Shown here: positions 27,256 through 35,243 of the stretch, piece by piece
Layout of the letters: each line of letters begins with the position of its first letter
Position numbering within the stretch: position 1 is the stretch's first letter
DNA from: Polyangiaceae bacterium
Lineage (GTDB): Bacteria; Myxococcota_A; Polyangia; Polyangiales; Polyangiaceae
Assembly: GCA_015075635.1 (NCBI GenBank)
Contig: JABTUA010000003.1
Span: 1,364,001-1,428,000, forward strand
Direction: 5' to 3'
DNA length: 64,000 nucleotides
Translations under genes and position numbers: made by a program
Notes under the pieces: generated by a model
Database searches by the model: none
What the model saw: only the letters and a program-made list of their open reading frames with translations
Told to the model about the DNA's origin: nothing

Positions 27256-27841
27256 CGCGGGAGCGCGCGGGCTCCGGCGCGCGGCGCTGTCGCCGCGCCG
27301 GCGAGGCCCCGGAGAGCACGCTGACGGCGCCGCCCACGTCCAGCCGCGCCGTGTGCAAAAAGCCGCGCACGGCGCGATCGATCAGCGTGGCCAGCGTCTT
27401 CATCCGGTGCAGGCGCGTGAGCACGTCCGGCGGCACGTCGCCGGACGCGCGGGCCAGGCGCTCCGCCCGCTCCAGATCGGCCTTCACGCCGTGGACGAGC
27501 TTCGACTCGCGCTCCTCGATCACGCGGCCGACCATCCGCATCAGATCGGTCTCCGCCCGGAAGTGCCAGGAGGCGTCCTCTCGCGAGCGCACCCGAGACA
27601 CGACGCCCCACTGCTCGAGCTCGCGGGTGACCATCGACACCGCGCCCTTGGACAGCTCGAGCGCCTCCTGAAGCTCCAGGGCCGTCATCTCGCGACCGCG
27701 CAGGTAGAGCAACGCCCAGACCCGGCCCTGATTGCGCTTGAAGCGCCAGAACTCGATCACCGTGCCGACGGATTCGACGACCAGCGCCTCCCACTCGGAG
27801 ATGGGAGCCGAGCCGTTCGACGCGGCGCGTGGGCCTTTCAC
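27242..27841 (-). CDS. GbsR/MarR-type transcriptional regulator
   Basis: 199 residues from GTG 27841, overlapping the stop of the prenyl synthase by 4 bp (GTGA). The N-terminal half contains a winged helix: RFKRNQGRVWALLYLRGREMTALELQEALELSKGAVSMVTRELEQWGVV, typical of GbsR-like MarR members. The C-terminal half is helical, for dimerisation. It is coupled to the prenyl synthase gene, and a perfect palindrome at 28841-28858 upstream of the operon is a likely autoregulatory operator. The inducing ligand is unknown; an isoprenoid or lipid is a reasonable guess from context. Confidence 0.82.
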   Translation of the reverse strand: MKGPRAASNGSAPISEWEALVVESVGTVIEFWRFKRNQGRVWALLYLRGREMTALELQEALELSKGAVSMVTRELEQWGVVSRVRSREDASWHFRAETDLMRMVGRVIEERESKLVHGVKADLERAERLARASGDVPPDVLTRLHRMKTLATLIDRAVRGFLHTARLDVGGAVSVLSGASPARRQRRAPEPARSRVSPG

Positions 27842-28827
27842 GGCGTCCTCACCCGTCGCGGATCCGAGAGCAGCGACTCGGCGAAGGCCCAGATCAGGTC
27901 CACCGCCGGATGCCCTGCGTCTGGAGCCAGGGCGGTGCGGGCGTCCGCCACGTCGCGCAAGACGGCGTCCAACGTGCGATCGACGGCGCGGGTGTCGAGC
28001 ACGGCCTCGCCGAGCTGCCGCGCCGTCTCTGCCGACACCGGCAGGGCGCTCCACGCCTCGCCGAAGCGGCCGGCGAGCGCCGGGTGCTCCTCACACGCGA
28101 GCAAGACGGGGAGCGAAGGGTTCCGCTCCTTGATGTCGCCGTAGCGGTCCTGGTTCTGATCGACCAGATCGCCGAGGTCGTCCTGCATCTGGAAGGCCAT
28201 GCCCAGGCTGCGAGAGGCCGCCTCGAAGCGGCGCGCTCGAGCCAGATCCCCCGACAGGATGCCGGCGGCGAAGCCACACAGGCCGAACAGCGCGGCCGTC
28301 TTGCCCATCGCGACCTCGCGCCAGCCGGCGGCGGAGAGCGAGGCGTCGCCCCGCACCTCCACCTCGCGCACGGCGGCGCGGGCCATCTCCGCCACGACCT
28401 CGGCGGCGCGCGTGCTGAGCGCCTGCGGGTAGCGCGCGAGGCGCACCAGCGCGCGCGACAGCAGGTGATCTCCCGCCAGCACCGCCACCACGTTGCCGTG
28501 GCGCGCGTTGACCGTGGGGACTCCGCGCCTGAGCTCGCCCTCGTCGACCACGTCGTCGTGGAGCAGGCTGGCGGAGTGGATCAGCTCCACCGCGACGGCG
28601 GCGTCCACGAGGGCGTCCTGCGGCGCACCGGCGACCTGGCCGAGCAGCAGCGTGAGCTGCGGCCGCGCGCGCTTCGCGCCGTGGGTGATGCAGAGGTGCC
28701 GCTCCGCGGCCTTCAAGAGGCCCGTGGACGGTCCGTCGAGCTCCCGCTCGAGCGCCCGCTCGATCTCCCCCAAGTCCACCCGGTCGCGAGCGGCGGCCTG
28801 TGCCGTTTCGACGGCGCTCATGCTCAT
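27838..28827 (-). CDS. Polyprenyl (FPP/GGPP-type) synthetase
   Basis: 329 residues, a trans-isoprenyl diphosphate synthase. The first Asp-rich motif is LLHDDVVDEGELRRG (Asp91, Asp92, Asp95) and the second is FQMQDDLGDLVDQ near residue 215, both needed for Mg-diphosphate binding. GAKRARPQL near residue 50 holds the usual Lys/Arg site. It makes a prenyl diphosphate for carotenoids, quinones or other isoprenoids; chain length cannot be read safely. First gene of an operon with its probable regulator. Confidence 0.9.
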   Translation of the reverse strand: MSMSAVETAQAAARDRVDLGEIERALERELDGPSTGLLKAAERHLCITHGAKRARPQLTLLLGQVAGAPQDALVDAAVAVELIHSASLLHDDVVDEGELRRGVPTVNARHGNVVAVLAGDHLLSRALVRLARYPQALSTRAAEVVAEMARAAVREVEVRGDASLSAAGWREVAMGKTAALFGLCGFAAGILSGDLARARRFEAASRSLGMAFQMQDDLGDLVDQNQDRYGDIKERNPSLPVLLACEEHPALAGRFGEAWSALPVSAETARQLGEAVLDTRAVDRTLDAVLRDVADARTALAPDAGHPAVDLIWAFAESLLSDPRRVRTP

Positions 28828-28840
28828 TGGAGGGCATGTA

Positions 28841-28858
28841 GTTCAAGACCGCTTGAAC
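28841..28858. promoter_or_regulatory. Perfect palindrome, probable operator of the prenyl-synthase/GbsR operon
   Basis: GTTCAAGACCGCTTGAAC is a 7-4-7 perfect inverted repeat 13 bp upstream of the prenyl synthase start. Its size and symmetry fit a MarR/GbsR dimer site, and the operon encodes such a regulator. The surrounding DNA is AT-richer than the window. Binding is inferred, not shown. Confidence 0.6.
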
Positions 28859-28902
28859 TGCAAGACGCGCAGACCGCGGCCGATTGGGCCGGATTTTCCC
28901 CG

Positions 28903-29373
28903 TCAGTCGCCGTCGCGCCCGCGCCGCGCGACCTTCTTGCGCAGTCGCTCGAGGGCCGCGTAGAGCTTCGCCTGCTGCTTCGGGGTGATCGACTTGGCTA
29001 CCTCGTCCATCTCCTTGTCGCGCAGGGCGTTCAGCTTCTTCTGCGTCGAGCGGAAGCCGTCGATGCTCTTCTTGTACGCGGCGTCGTCGTTGCTGTCGCT
29101 CTGGAGCAGAGCTCGCAGCTCGCGCCGGTGCTCCTGGTGTTGGCGTTGCAGCTTGCGTCGCTCGGGCTCGTACTTCAGCAGGATCTTCTGCACCTCTTCG
29201 GCCTTCTTCTCGTCGAGGCCGACTTCCTGGCGCAGGATCCTGGTGCGCAGCTGCTTCAGCCGCTGCTCGACCTTGGCGCGCTTGTCCTCTCCGCCTTTGC
29301 CCTGCGCGCTCGCGGGCAGCGCCGCCAAGATCAGCGAGAGCGCTAGCAGAGACTGAATCAACACCCGAGTCAT
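28903..29373 (-). CDS. Exported Spy/CpxP-like helical protein
   Basis: 156 residues. A signal peptide (1-23, ASA/Q) is followed by an all-helical, charged body (RTRILRQEVGLDEKKAEEVQKILLKYEPERRKLQRQHQ, ITPKQQAKLYAALERL). The VGLDEKKA and ITPKQQAK positions match the paired LTxxQ-like motifs of periplasmic Spy/CpxP/heavy-metal-sensor proteins. It is the last gene of a cassette with an ECF sigma factor and a membrane protein, overlapping the latter by 1 bp. It may sense envelope or metal stress for the sigma factor. Confidence 0.72.
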   Translation of the reverse strand: MTRVLIQSLLALSLILAALPASAQGKGGEDKRAKVEQRLKQLRTRILRQEVGLDEKKAEEVQKILLKYEPERRKLQRQHQEHRRELRALLQSDSNDDAAYKKSIDGFRSTQKKLNALRDKEMDEVAKSITPKQQAKLYAALERLRKKVARRGRDGD

Positions 29374-29846
29374 CAGCCGTCCTCCAGGAACGAGCCCGTC
29401 GCCACAAGCCAGCCGTCCAGCTCTGCCTCGTCGGCGTCTTCGAGGGGCCCGGACAGCTCGTCGATCCCGAAACCCTCGTCGGAGTAGCCGAAGTCCGCCA
29501 CCGTCCCGTCGTCGTCCGTGGGCTCGGACGGGCTCTCGGCGATGGGAGCGGCCGGCGCCGTGGCCAGTGCGCTCGCCACGAGCGTGGGAGCCGGTGCCCG
29601 CGTCGTGGCGCTGCCGGCGACCGGGGCCTCTTCCACCCTGCCGCGCAGCACGAACACCGCGAGGGCGCCCGCCGCCACGGCGAAGACCGGAGCCCAGGCG
29701 AGCCAGCGCGGCCGCCGCCCGCGTGCCGGGACGTCGGCGGCGCGCGCGCGGAGCTTCGTGAGCTGAGCCCCGCTCGGCTCGTCGGCGGTGGCGTCGAACA
29801 GCGCCTTGAGCTCGCGCTCGTCCCGTTCGTGGTCCTGGTGGGTCAT
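29373..29846 (-). CDS. Membrane protein in anti-sigma position
   Basis: 157 residues with no close family recognised. The N-terminal cytoplasmic part (MTHQDHERDERELKALFDAT) is short and acidic, as in many small anti-sigma factors. It is followed by one membrane helix (LAWAPVFAVAAGALAVFVL, about 49-67) and a Pro/Ala-rich then very acidic outer region ending SFLEDG. The start overlaps the ECF sigma stop by 4 bp. Position and topology make it the likely regulator of the sigma factor; no zinc-binding HxxxCxxC anti-sigma motif is present. Confidence 0.65.
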   Translation of the reverse strand: MTHQDHERDERELKALFDATADEPSGAQLTKLRARAADVPARGRRPRWLAWAPVFAVAAGALAVFVLRGRVEEAPVAGSATTRAPAPTLVASALATAPAAPIAESPSEPTDDDGTVADFGYSDEGFGIDELSGPLEDADEAELDGWLVATGSFLEDG

Positions 29847-30472
29847 GGCTCTCTCGAGGTCTCCTCTTCCGTGACGAGGTCCAGAAGCTGCTCGCGTAGC
29901 TCCTTCAGCGCCATGTGTACCAGCACCCGAGCCGAGCCTTCGGTGGTGCCCACGGCCTCCGCGATCTCCTTGTACGAGAGCTCCGCGTCGAGTCGGAGCA
30001 TGGCCACCGCGCGGCGCTTCTCCGGCAACTTGGCGAGCGCTTCGCGGACGCGCACGGCGGCCTGGCTCGCGCGCACCAGCTCCGCGGGACCGGGCATGCC
30101 CTGCGGCGCTTCCGAGCCCTCCTCGCGAGCGTGCCGGCGGCGCTCGCCGCGGAGCAGCGTCTGCGCGCGACGCACGGCATAGGCCGCGAGGAACGCGCGG
30201 AACGAGGTGCCCGGTTGGTAGGTCGAGAGGCGCTCGAAGGCCAAGGTCAGCGCGTCCTGCACCGCGTCCTCCGCCAGCGCGCGGTCGCCGCAGGCGCGGG
30301 CGGCGATGCGGTAGACCACCGGTAGGTGAGGCTCGACCAGACTGGCGAACGCCCGGCCGTCGCCGTCCAGCGCGCGCGCGATGAGCTCGTGCTCGAGCGA
30401 CACGCCCGGGAGCTTTTCATCGGAGCGGGCTGTCTCGGTCACGAAAACGCCAGGGCAGATGCTTTGCGACAC
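29843..30472 (-). CDS. ECF-type RNA polymerase sigma factor
   Basis: 209 residues. Region 2 (about 38-105) has VYRIAARACGDRALAEDAVQDALTLAFERL, and region 4 (about 140-195) has ALAKLPEKRRAVAMLRLDAELSYKEIAEAVGTTEGSARVLVHMAL. There is no C-terminal extension. It directs RNA polymerase to a stress regulon and heads the three-gene cassette with a membrane protein and a Spy-like protein. The first 20 residues are not conserved-looking, so a downstream start is possible. No clear autoregulated GAAC-type promoter was seen in the 73 bp upstream. Confidence 0.9.
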   Translation of the reverse strand: MSQSICPGVFVTETARSDEKLPGVSLEHELIARALDGDGRAFASLVEPHLPVVYRIAARACGDRALAEDAVQDALTLAFERLSTYQPGTSFRAFLAAYAVRRAQTLLRGERRRHAREEGSEAPQGMPGPAELVRASQAAVRVREALAKLPEKRRAVAMLRLDAELSYKEIAEAVGTTEGSARVLVHMALKELREQLLDLVTEEETSREP

Positions 30473-30545
30473 TTCGGAGGCTAGATGCCGCCGGCCCCCA
30501 CCGGCGTTAGTCGCCTCGAGGCAAGCCCCGGCAACTCTTTGGAAA

Positions 30546-31346
30546 TCAGCGACCCTGGAAGGACGGCGGGCGCTTCTCCAGGAAGGCGGCCAGGGCCTCG
30601 CCCAGATCCTCGGAGGCCAGGAAGGCCGAGTTCCACGCGGCCACGAACTCGAGCCCCTCGGCGACGCTGCGACCCTCGCCGAAGTCCATCACCCGTTTCA
30701 CTCCGCGCACGGTGAGCGGAGCGTTCGCGGCGATCTCGTGGGCCAGGGCCTCCGCGCCGCTCCGCAGGGCGGCCGGATCCGCGAACACCTGGTTGACCAG
30801 ACCAATGCGCTCCGCGCGTTCGGCGTCGATGTCCTTGCCGGTGAAGGCGAGCTCGCGGGCCTGTCCCTTGCCCACGACCAGCGGCAGGCGCTGGAGCGTG
30901 CCGATGTCCGCGACGATGGCGATCTTGGTCTCGCGAACCGAGAAGCGGGCGTCGCTCGTGCAGAGACGCATGTCGCAAGCGGTGATCAGATCGACGCCGC
31001 CGCCGATGCACCAGCCGTGGACGGCTGCGATCACGGGGACCGGACAGCTCGCCACCTTGGTGATCTGCGCCTGGAGACGCAAGATCGTACGGTTCAGCTC
31101 CAGACGCACCGCGGCCGTGCCGCCTTGCAGGCTCGGGCCCAGCTCCGCAAAGGCCGCGGGCAGGTCGAGCCCGTAGGTGAAGTGCTTGCAGTCCGAGCGC
31201 ACGATCACCGCGCGCACGTCGGCGCGGGCGGAGATTTCGTCGAACGCGGCGCCTAGCTCGTCGAAGAAGAGCGGAGGCATGGTCGGCTTCTGCAGCACGA
31301 CGCTCACCACGTGTTCGTTTCCTTCGATGCGCAGCGTCTCGGGCAT
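30546..31346 (-). CDS. Crotonase-family enzyme, dienoyl-CoA isomerase type
   Basis: 266 residues from ATG 31346 (MPETLRIEGN). Core motifs: SDCKHFTYGLDL for the oxyanion hole, AAVHGWCIGGGVDLITACDMRLCTSDARF, then RETKIAIVADIGTLQRLP. The ADIGTLQRLP segment matches the delta3,5-delta2,4-dienoyl-CoA isomerase (ECH1) subgroup, where Asp is catalytic. It would move double bonds during oxidation of unsaturated fatty acids. It diverges from the FAD reductase gene by 20 bp, so promoters overlap. Frequent acyl-CoA genes in the window support a lipid-degrading lifestyle. Confidence 0.88.
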   Translation of the reverse strand: MPETLRIEGNEHVVSVVLQKPTMPPLFFDELGAAFDEISARADVRAVIVRSDCKHFTYGLDLPAAFAELGPSLQGGTAAVRLELNRTILRLQAQITKVASCPVPVIAAVHGWCIGGGVDLITACDMRLCTSDARFSVRETKIAIVADIGTLQRLPLVVGKGQARELAFTGKDIDAERAERIGLVNQVFADPAALRSGAEALAHEIAANAPLTVRGVKRVMDFGEGRSVAEGLEFVAAWNSAFLASEDLGEALAAFLEKRPPSFQGR

Positions 31347-31366
31347 GGCAGACTGCCGCATACCCC

Positions 31367-32632
31367 ATGCGAGCGGATCTGGCCATCGTCGGTGCTGGTA
31401 CGGCGGGAGCCGCCTTGGCTTCCATGGCGGCGAAGCGCGGCCTGCGCGTGCTGTGCCTCGAGCGACGCGCCGCCAAGGAGGCAGGCGCTCGCTGGGTGAA
31501 CGGCGTGCCCGGCTGGGCGTTCGACGCCGCCGGCGTCGCGCGGCCGCGCGGCGAGGAGCTTTTCGGCAGCGGTCACGAGCTGCACCTGCTCGCCGGCTTC
31601 GGCCCGCGCCGCCTGGCCATCCGTGGCCACGACGTGCTCGAGGTGGACATGCGTCACCTGGTCGAGCGGCTCCAGAACGACGCGCGGGAGCACGGCGCCA
31701 CGATCTTGGAGGGCGTGCGCGTCACCGGCTTCGATGGTCGCGCGCTCGACACCAGCGCTGGCCGGGTGAGCGCCCGCTGGTTCGTGGACGCCTCGGGGCT
31801 CGCCGGTGCCCGACTGCTCGAGCAGCCGCGCGTCGGCAAGCTCGACCTGTGCTCCGCAGCGCAGGAGGTCCGCGCCGTGACGGATCTGGCGGCGGCGCGC
31901 GCGTTCTTCGACAGACACGAGGTCGGCGCGGGCAACACCGCCTGCTTCACGGCGGTGGCCGGCGGCTTCTCGGTGATCAACGTGCGCCTCTCCGGCGATC
32001 GCGTGGGCGTGCTCACCGGCAGCATCCCGGGCGCAGGTCAACCATCCGGCCGCGAGCTCCTCGACCGCTTCGTCGCGGAGCAGCCTTGGATCGGCGCGCC
32101 GCTGTTCGGCGGCGCTCGCGCCATTCCGCTCGTCCGTCCCCTCGACGTGCTCGCGCGGGGTAACGTCGCGCTGCTCGGCGACGCCGCCGGTCAAGTGTTC
32201 TCCGCTCACGGCTCTGGCATCGGCGCAGGCATGGTCGCGGCGCGGCTGCTCGCGGACGTGCTCGGCGAGGGGCGCGACCTGCACCAATACGCGGTGGCGT
32301 GGCACCGCGAGCTCGGCGGGCTCTTCGCCACCTTCGAAGCGTTCCGGCGCTTCTCGCAGCGGCTGTCGGAGCGCGATCTGGACCGAATGATGCAGAGCGG
32401 GCTGCTCAGCGAGCAGGGCGCGCGCGCCGGGCTCGAACAGCGCCTGCCCCGACCGAGCCCGGGCGTCCTGGCGAGCGCGCTCCGGGGTGTGGTCACGGAG
32501 CGGCGGCTGGCGCTCCGACTGGCGCCGGCGCTGGCCAAGGGGGCGGCCGCGGCCGCGCTCTACCGGCGCTACCCCGAGGACCCTCGGGCGCTGCCCGAGT
32601 GGTCGGCGCGGCTCAGCCGCCTGCTCGACTGA
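31367..32632 (+). CDS. FAD-dependent oxidoreductase, geranylgeranyl-reductase-like
   Basis: 421 residues. The N-terminal Rossmann motif is LAIVGAGTAGAALASMAAKRGLRVLCLERR, and the second FAD motif is NVALLGDAAGQVFSAHGSGIGAGMVAARLLADVL. This fits the PHBH-fold group that includes geranylgeranyl reductases, tryptophan halogenase-like enzymes and other flavin monooxygenases. No halogenase WxWxIP motif is seen. A role in isoprenoid or secondary-metabolite reduction is plausible but unproven. The last 20 bp overlap the end of the convergent hydrolase gene. Confidence 0.82.
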   Translation: MRADLAIVGAGTAGAALASMAAKRGLRVLCLERRAAKEAGARWVNGVPGWAFDAAGVARPRGEELFGSGHELHLLAGFGPRRLAIRGHDVLEVDMRHLVERLQNDAREHGATILEGVRVTGFDGRALDTSAGRVSARWFVDASGLAGARLLEQPRVGKLDLCSAAQEVRAVTDLAAARAFFDRHEVGAGNTACFTAVAGGFSVINVRLSGDRVGVLTGSIPGAGQPSGRELLDRFVAEQPWIGAPLFGGARAIPLVRPLDVLARGNVALLGDAAGQVFSAHGSGIGAGMVAARLLADVLGEGRDLHQYAVAWHRELGGLFATFEAFRRFSQRLSERDLDRMMQSGLLSEQGARAGLEQRLPRPSPGVLASALRGVVTERRLALRLAPALAKGAAAAALYRRYPEDPRALPEWSARLSRLLD

Positions 32633-33209
32633 GGAAGCGCTCGATGGCCTGGAGGATGGCCGCGTCCTCGTCGGCCTGCGTGCGTCCCTGCTGCCTGAGC
32701 AGGGTCTTCGTCACCAGGAGCGAGTGATCGCCGCCCTCCACGACGTGGAGCTCCGAGCGCGCCGTCATCTTGGCTCGGGTCTCCTCGAGGCGCTCGAGCG
32801 GGCAGAGCTTGTCGCGGGTTCCCTGCACGAACAACACGGGCGTCCGGAGCGCGAGCAGGACCTCGTCGCGGATCTTGCCGTTCTGGCCGACGAGCGGATA
32901 GCCGAAGCAGACCAGCGCCGAGACGGCGACGTCGCCGCCCGCCGCGACGTGGCAGCCGACTCGCGACCCCATGCTCTTGCCGGCCAGCACCAGGGGGAGC
33001 TCGCGTCCCGCGAGCGCGCCTTGAATCGCCTCGCGATGCGCTGCGATCAGCACCGGCAGGCGATCCGGCCGCTTGAGACCCCGAGCCATGTAGGGAAAAT
33101 CGAAGCTCGCGACCTCCCCGAGGGTCTCGAGCCGCGTGCGCCAGCCGCGCATCCACTCCGACGACGACGGCGCGCCGGCGCCGTGGGCCAGCACGAAGAG
33201 CGGGCGCAT
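32613..33209 (-). CDS. Small alpha/beta hydrolase (TEX30/KANL3-like)
   Basis: 198 residues. HGAGAPSSSEWM lies near the N-terminus, and the nucleophile elbow is LAGKSMGSR (Ser near 78). Asp is in FVQGTRDKLCP and the C-terminal His in VVEGGDHSLLVTK. This compact single-domain hydrolase group has unclear substrates. No signal peptide. It diverges from the MATE gene and overlaps the FAD-reductase gene tail to tail. Confidence 0.85.
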   Translation of the reverse strand: MRPLFVLAHGAGAPSSSEWMRGWRTRLETLGEVASFDFPYMARGLKRPDRLPVLIAAHREAIQGALAGRELPLVLAGKSMGSRVGCHVAAGGDVAVSALVCFGYPLVGQNGKIRDEVLLALRTPVLFVQGTRDKLCPLERLEETRAKMTARSELHVVEGGDHSLLVTKTLLRQQGRTQADEDAAILQAIERFLSRAGG

Positions 33210-33287
33210 CGCCGGGGAGGCTCGCAGAATGGTGCGGGCGCGTCGAGCGTTTGCCCCTGAAGAAGCCGACGACGAGGCGCGGGCGAG

Positions 33288-34697
33288 GTGTCAGGTCCAT
33301 CGAAATCCGAGCTCCAGCTGCTGCTCCGCGCGGGCACGCCGCTGGCTCTGGCGAGCCTGGTCCAGACGCTGGTCGGCACCATCGCGGTCGCCGTGGCGGG
33401 ACGCCTCGGGGAGGGAACGCTGGGCGCCGTCGGGTTGGGCTCCGCCGTCTACTTCACCGTTGCCGTGCTCGGAGTGGGCGTGCTGCTCGGCATCGATCCG
33501 ATCGTGACGCAGGCCGTCGGGCGCGGCGACACCGAGCACGCGCGGCGGGCGCTCGCACAAGGACTCGTCCTCGCGCTGCTGCTCTGCCTTCCGCTGGGCG
33601 TGCTGGCGACCCGAGTCGTCGCCGGTCTGCACGGGATCGATCTCGCGCCGGAGACCTTGGGTTCCGTACACGCCTACGTCTGGGGACGCCTGCCAGGCCT
33701 CGCCCCGTTCCTGGGCTTCGTGGTCTTGCGCAGCAGCCTCGCCGCGGAGGGCCGAACCGGCCATGTGCTGACCGCGGCCGTGGCCGCGAACCTGTGCGTG
33801 CTCGCTAGCGCGCCCGGGTTGGCGGAAGCACACGGCCCGCTCGGGATCGGCTGGGCGGAGAGCCTCGGCGCTTGGGTCCAGGCCGTGGTGCTCCTCGGGT
33901 GCGTGCGCCCGCGCGGTCTGCTCCGCCTGGTCGGACGCCTCGAGCTGATCGTGCCGATGCTGCGCGTCGGAGTGCCGGTGGGGCTCGCGCTGGTCCTCGA
34001 GTACGCGGTGTTCGCCGGTGTGAACCTGCAAGTCGCGCTGCTCGAGCCCGCCGCGCTCGGCGCTCATCAGGTGGCGATCACCTGGGTCGGCACGCTGTTC
34101 ATGTTGCCGGTGGGTTTCGGCGGCGCTGCGGCGGCGCGGGTCGGGCAAGCGCTGGGCCGAGGGGATGTGGCGTCCGCGCGGCGTGCTGGTGTGGCCGCGC
34201 TGGCGATCGCTGTGGGATTCGGCGCGGTCGCGGCGCTGCCTTTCCTGACCATCCCGCGCCTGCTCGCGTCCTGGGTGACCTCCGACCCTCATGCCATCTC
34301 GCTCGCGCTGCCGCTGATGGGCGTCGCTGCGCTGGCGCTGGTCGCGGACTCGGCGCAGGCCGTGCTCGCCGGCGCGGTCCGTGGCGCGGGTGACACGCGC
34401 TTCGCGCTCCTCGCCAGCTTGCTCGGGCACTACGGCCTGGGCCTGCCGGTCGGCTTCGTCCTGGCGACGCGAGGCGGGCTCGGAACCACCGGATTGTGGC
34501 TCGGGCTCAGCGTGGGCCTCGGCAGCGTTGCGCTCCTGCTCGCCCTGCGCTTCATTGTCGTGATCGCGCCGCTTGGCCGGCGCGCCGAACGATGCGAGCC
34601 CCGCTCTCGAGAGAGCTCCTTGCCCGCGCCTTGGCCGGGCCCGGAGTGTTCCCCGCACCCGAGCCTTGGTCCGGAGACTTCGCGGCTGCATCCGTAG
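33288..34697 (+). CDS. MATE-family multidrug/toxin efflux transporter
   Basis: Up to 469 residues from GTG 33288, with 12 hydrophobic segments and the pseudo-repeat of MATE proteins (LASLVQTLVGTIAVAVAGRLG in the first half, VGTLFMLPVGFGGAAAARVGQALGRGD in the second). It should export cationic compounds using Na+ or H+. After FIVVIAPLGRR the reading becomes hydrophilic and Arg/Pro-rich for about 40 residues. That part overlaps the Nudix gene by 106 bp, so the real end may lie earlier, through a frameshift in the sequence or a genuine overlap. Confidence 0.87.
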   Translation: MSGPSKSELQLLLRAGTPLALASLVQTLVGTIAVAVAGRLGEGTLGAVGLGSAVYFTVAVLGVGVLLGIDPIVTQAVGRGDTEHARRALAQGLVLALLLCLPLGVLATRVVAGLHGIDLAPETLGSVHAYVWGRLPGLAPFLGFVVLRSSLAAEGRTGHVLTAAVAANLCVLASAPGLAEAHGPLGIGWAESLGAWVQAVVLLGCVRPRGLLRLVGRLELIVPMLRVGVPVGLALVLEYAVFAGVNLQVALLEPAALGAHQVAITWVGTLFMLPVGFGGAAAARVGQALGRGDVASARRAGVAALAIAVGFGAVAALPFLTIPRLLASWVTSDPHAISLALPLMGVAALALVADSAQAVLAGAVRGAGDTRFALLASLLGHYGLGLPVGFVLATRGGLGTTGLWLGLSVGLGSVALLLALRFIVVIAPLGRRAERCEPRSRESSLPAPWPGPECSPHPSLGPETSRLHP

Positions 34698-35239
34698 TGG
34701 TCCCGGTGCGGCTCGGCGAGAGCCCCAGCGTGGTCGTGGTGGTGCGCGCGGCGACGCTCTCGGAGCACGCCGGCGAGCTGGGCTTTCCCGGTGGCAAGCC
34801 CCATCCCGGCGAGCCGCTGGCGGAGGCCGCATGTCGCGAGCTCGAGGAGGAGCTGGCCGTATCGGCCGAGAATGTGGAGCTCCTGGGCTCCCTGACGCCC
34901 ATCCCGGTCGTCACCGGAAAGTACCTGATCACACCCTTCGTCGGGGTGATCGCCCCCCGCGCCTCACCGCGCTTGGCGTCGCCGGAGCTGGTCGAGCTCA
35001 TCGACGTGCCCATCGAGCCGTTCTTCAGCGGCGAGCGGCCGATCTTCGGGTTCTTCACCCACTTTCGCGGTGATCCGTTCCTGCTCCCGCACTTCCGCTT
35101 CGGCGAGCGCGTGCTCTTCGGCGCCAGCGCCGTGATCCTGTTCGAGCTCTTCGCGCGCTTGGCCCGCGAGATCGGCGTGTCCTTGCCAGAGCTGCAGATC
35201 GAAAAGGATCGCCCCTGGGGTACGCGCTACCCTCCCTGA
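34592..35239 (+). CDS. Nudix hydrolase, CoA-pyrophosphatase (NudL) type
   Basis: 215 residues. The Nudix box GGKPHPGEPLAEAACRELEEEL follows GELGFPGG, fitting G-x5-E-x7-R-E-L-x-E-E. The last Gly of the consensus is Ala here. The following PIPVVTGKYLITPFVGVI and the LPHFRF strand are as in CoA pyrophosphatases, which cleave CoA or its derivatives to 3',5'-ADP and phosphopantetheine. ATG 34592 lies inside the MATE reading frame and gives a typical N-terminus (RELLARALAGPG). The amidase gene starts 4 bp after the stop. Confidence 0.88.
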   Translation: MRAPLSRELLARALAGPGVFPAPEPWSGDFAAASVVVPVRLGESPSVVVVVRAATLSEHAGELGFPGGKPHPGEPLAEAACRELEEELAVSAENVELLGSLTPIPVVTGKYLITPFVGVIAPRASPRLASPELVELIDVPIEPFFSGERPIFGFFTHFRGDPFLLPHFRFGERVLFGASAVILFELFARLAREIGVSLPELQIEKDRPWGTRYPP

Positions 35240-35243
35240 CCCG

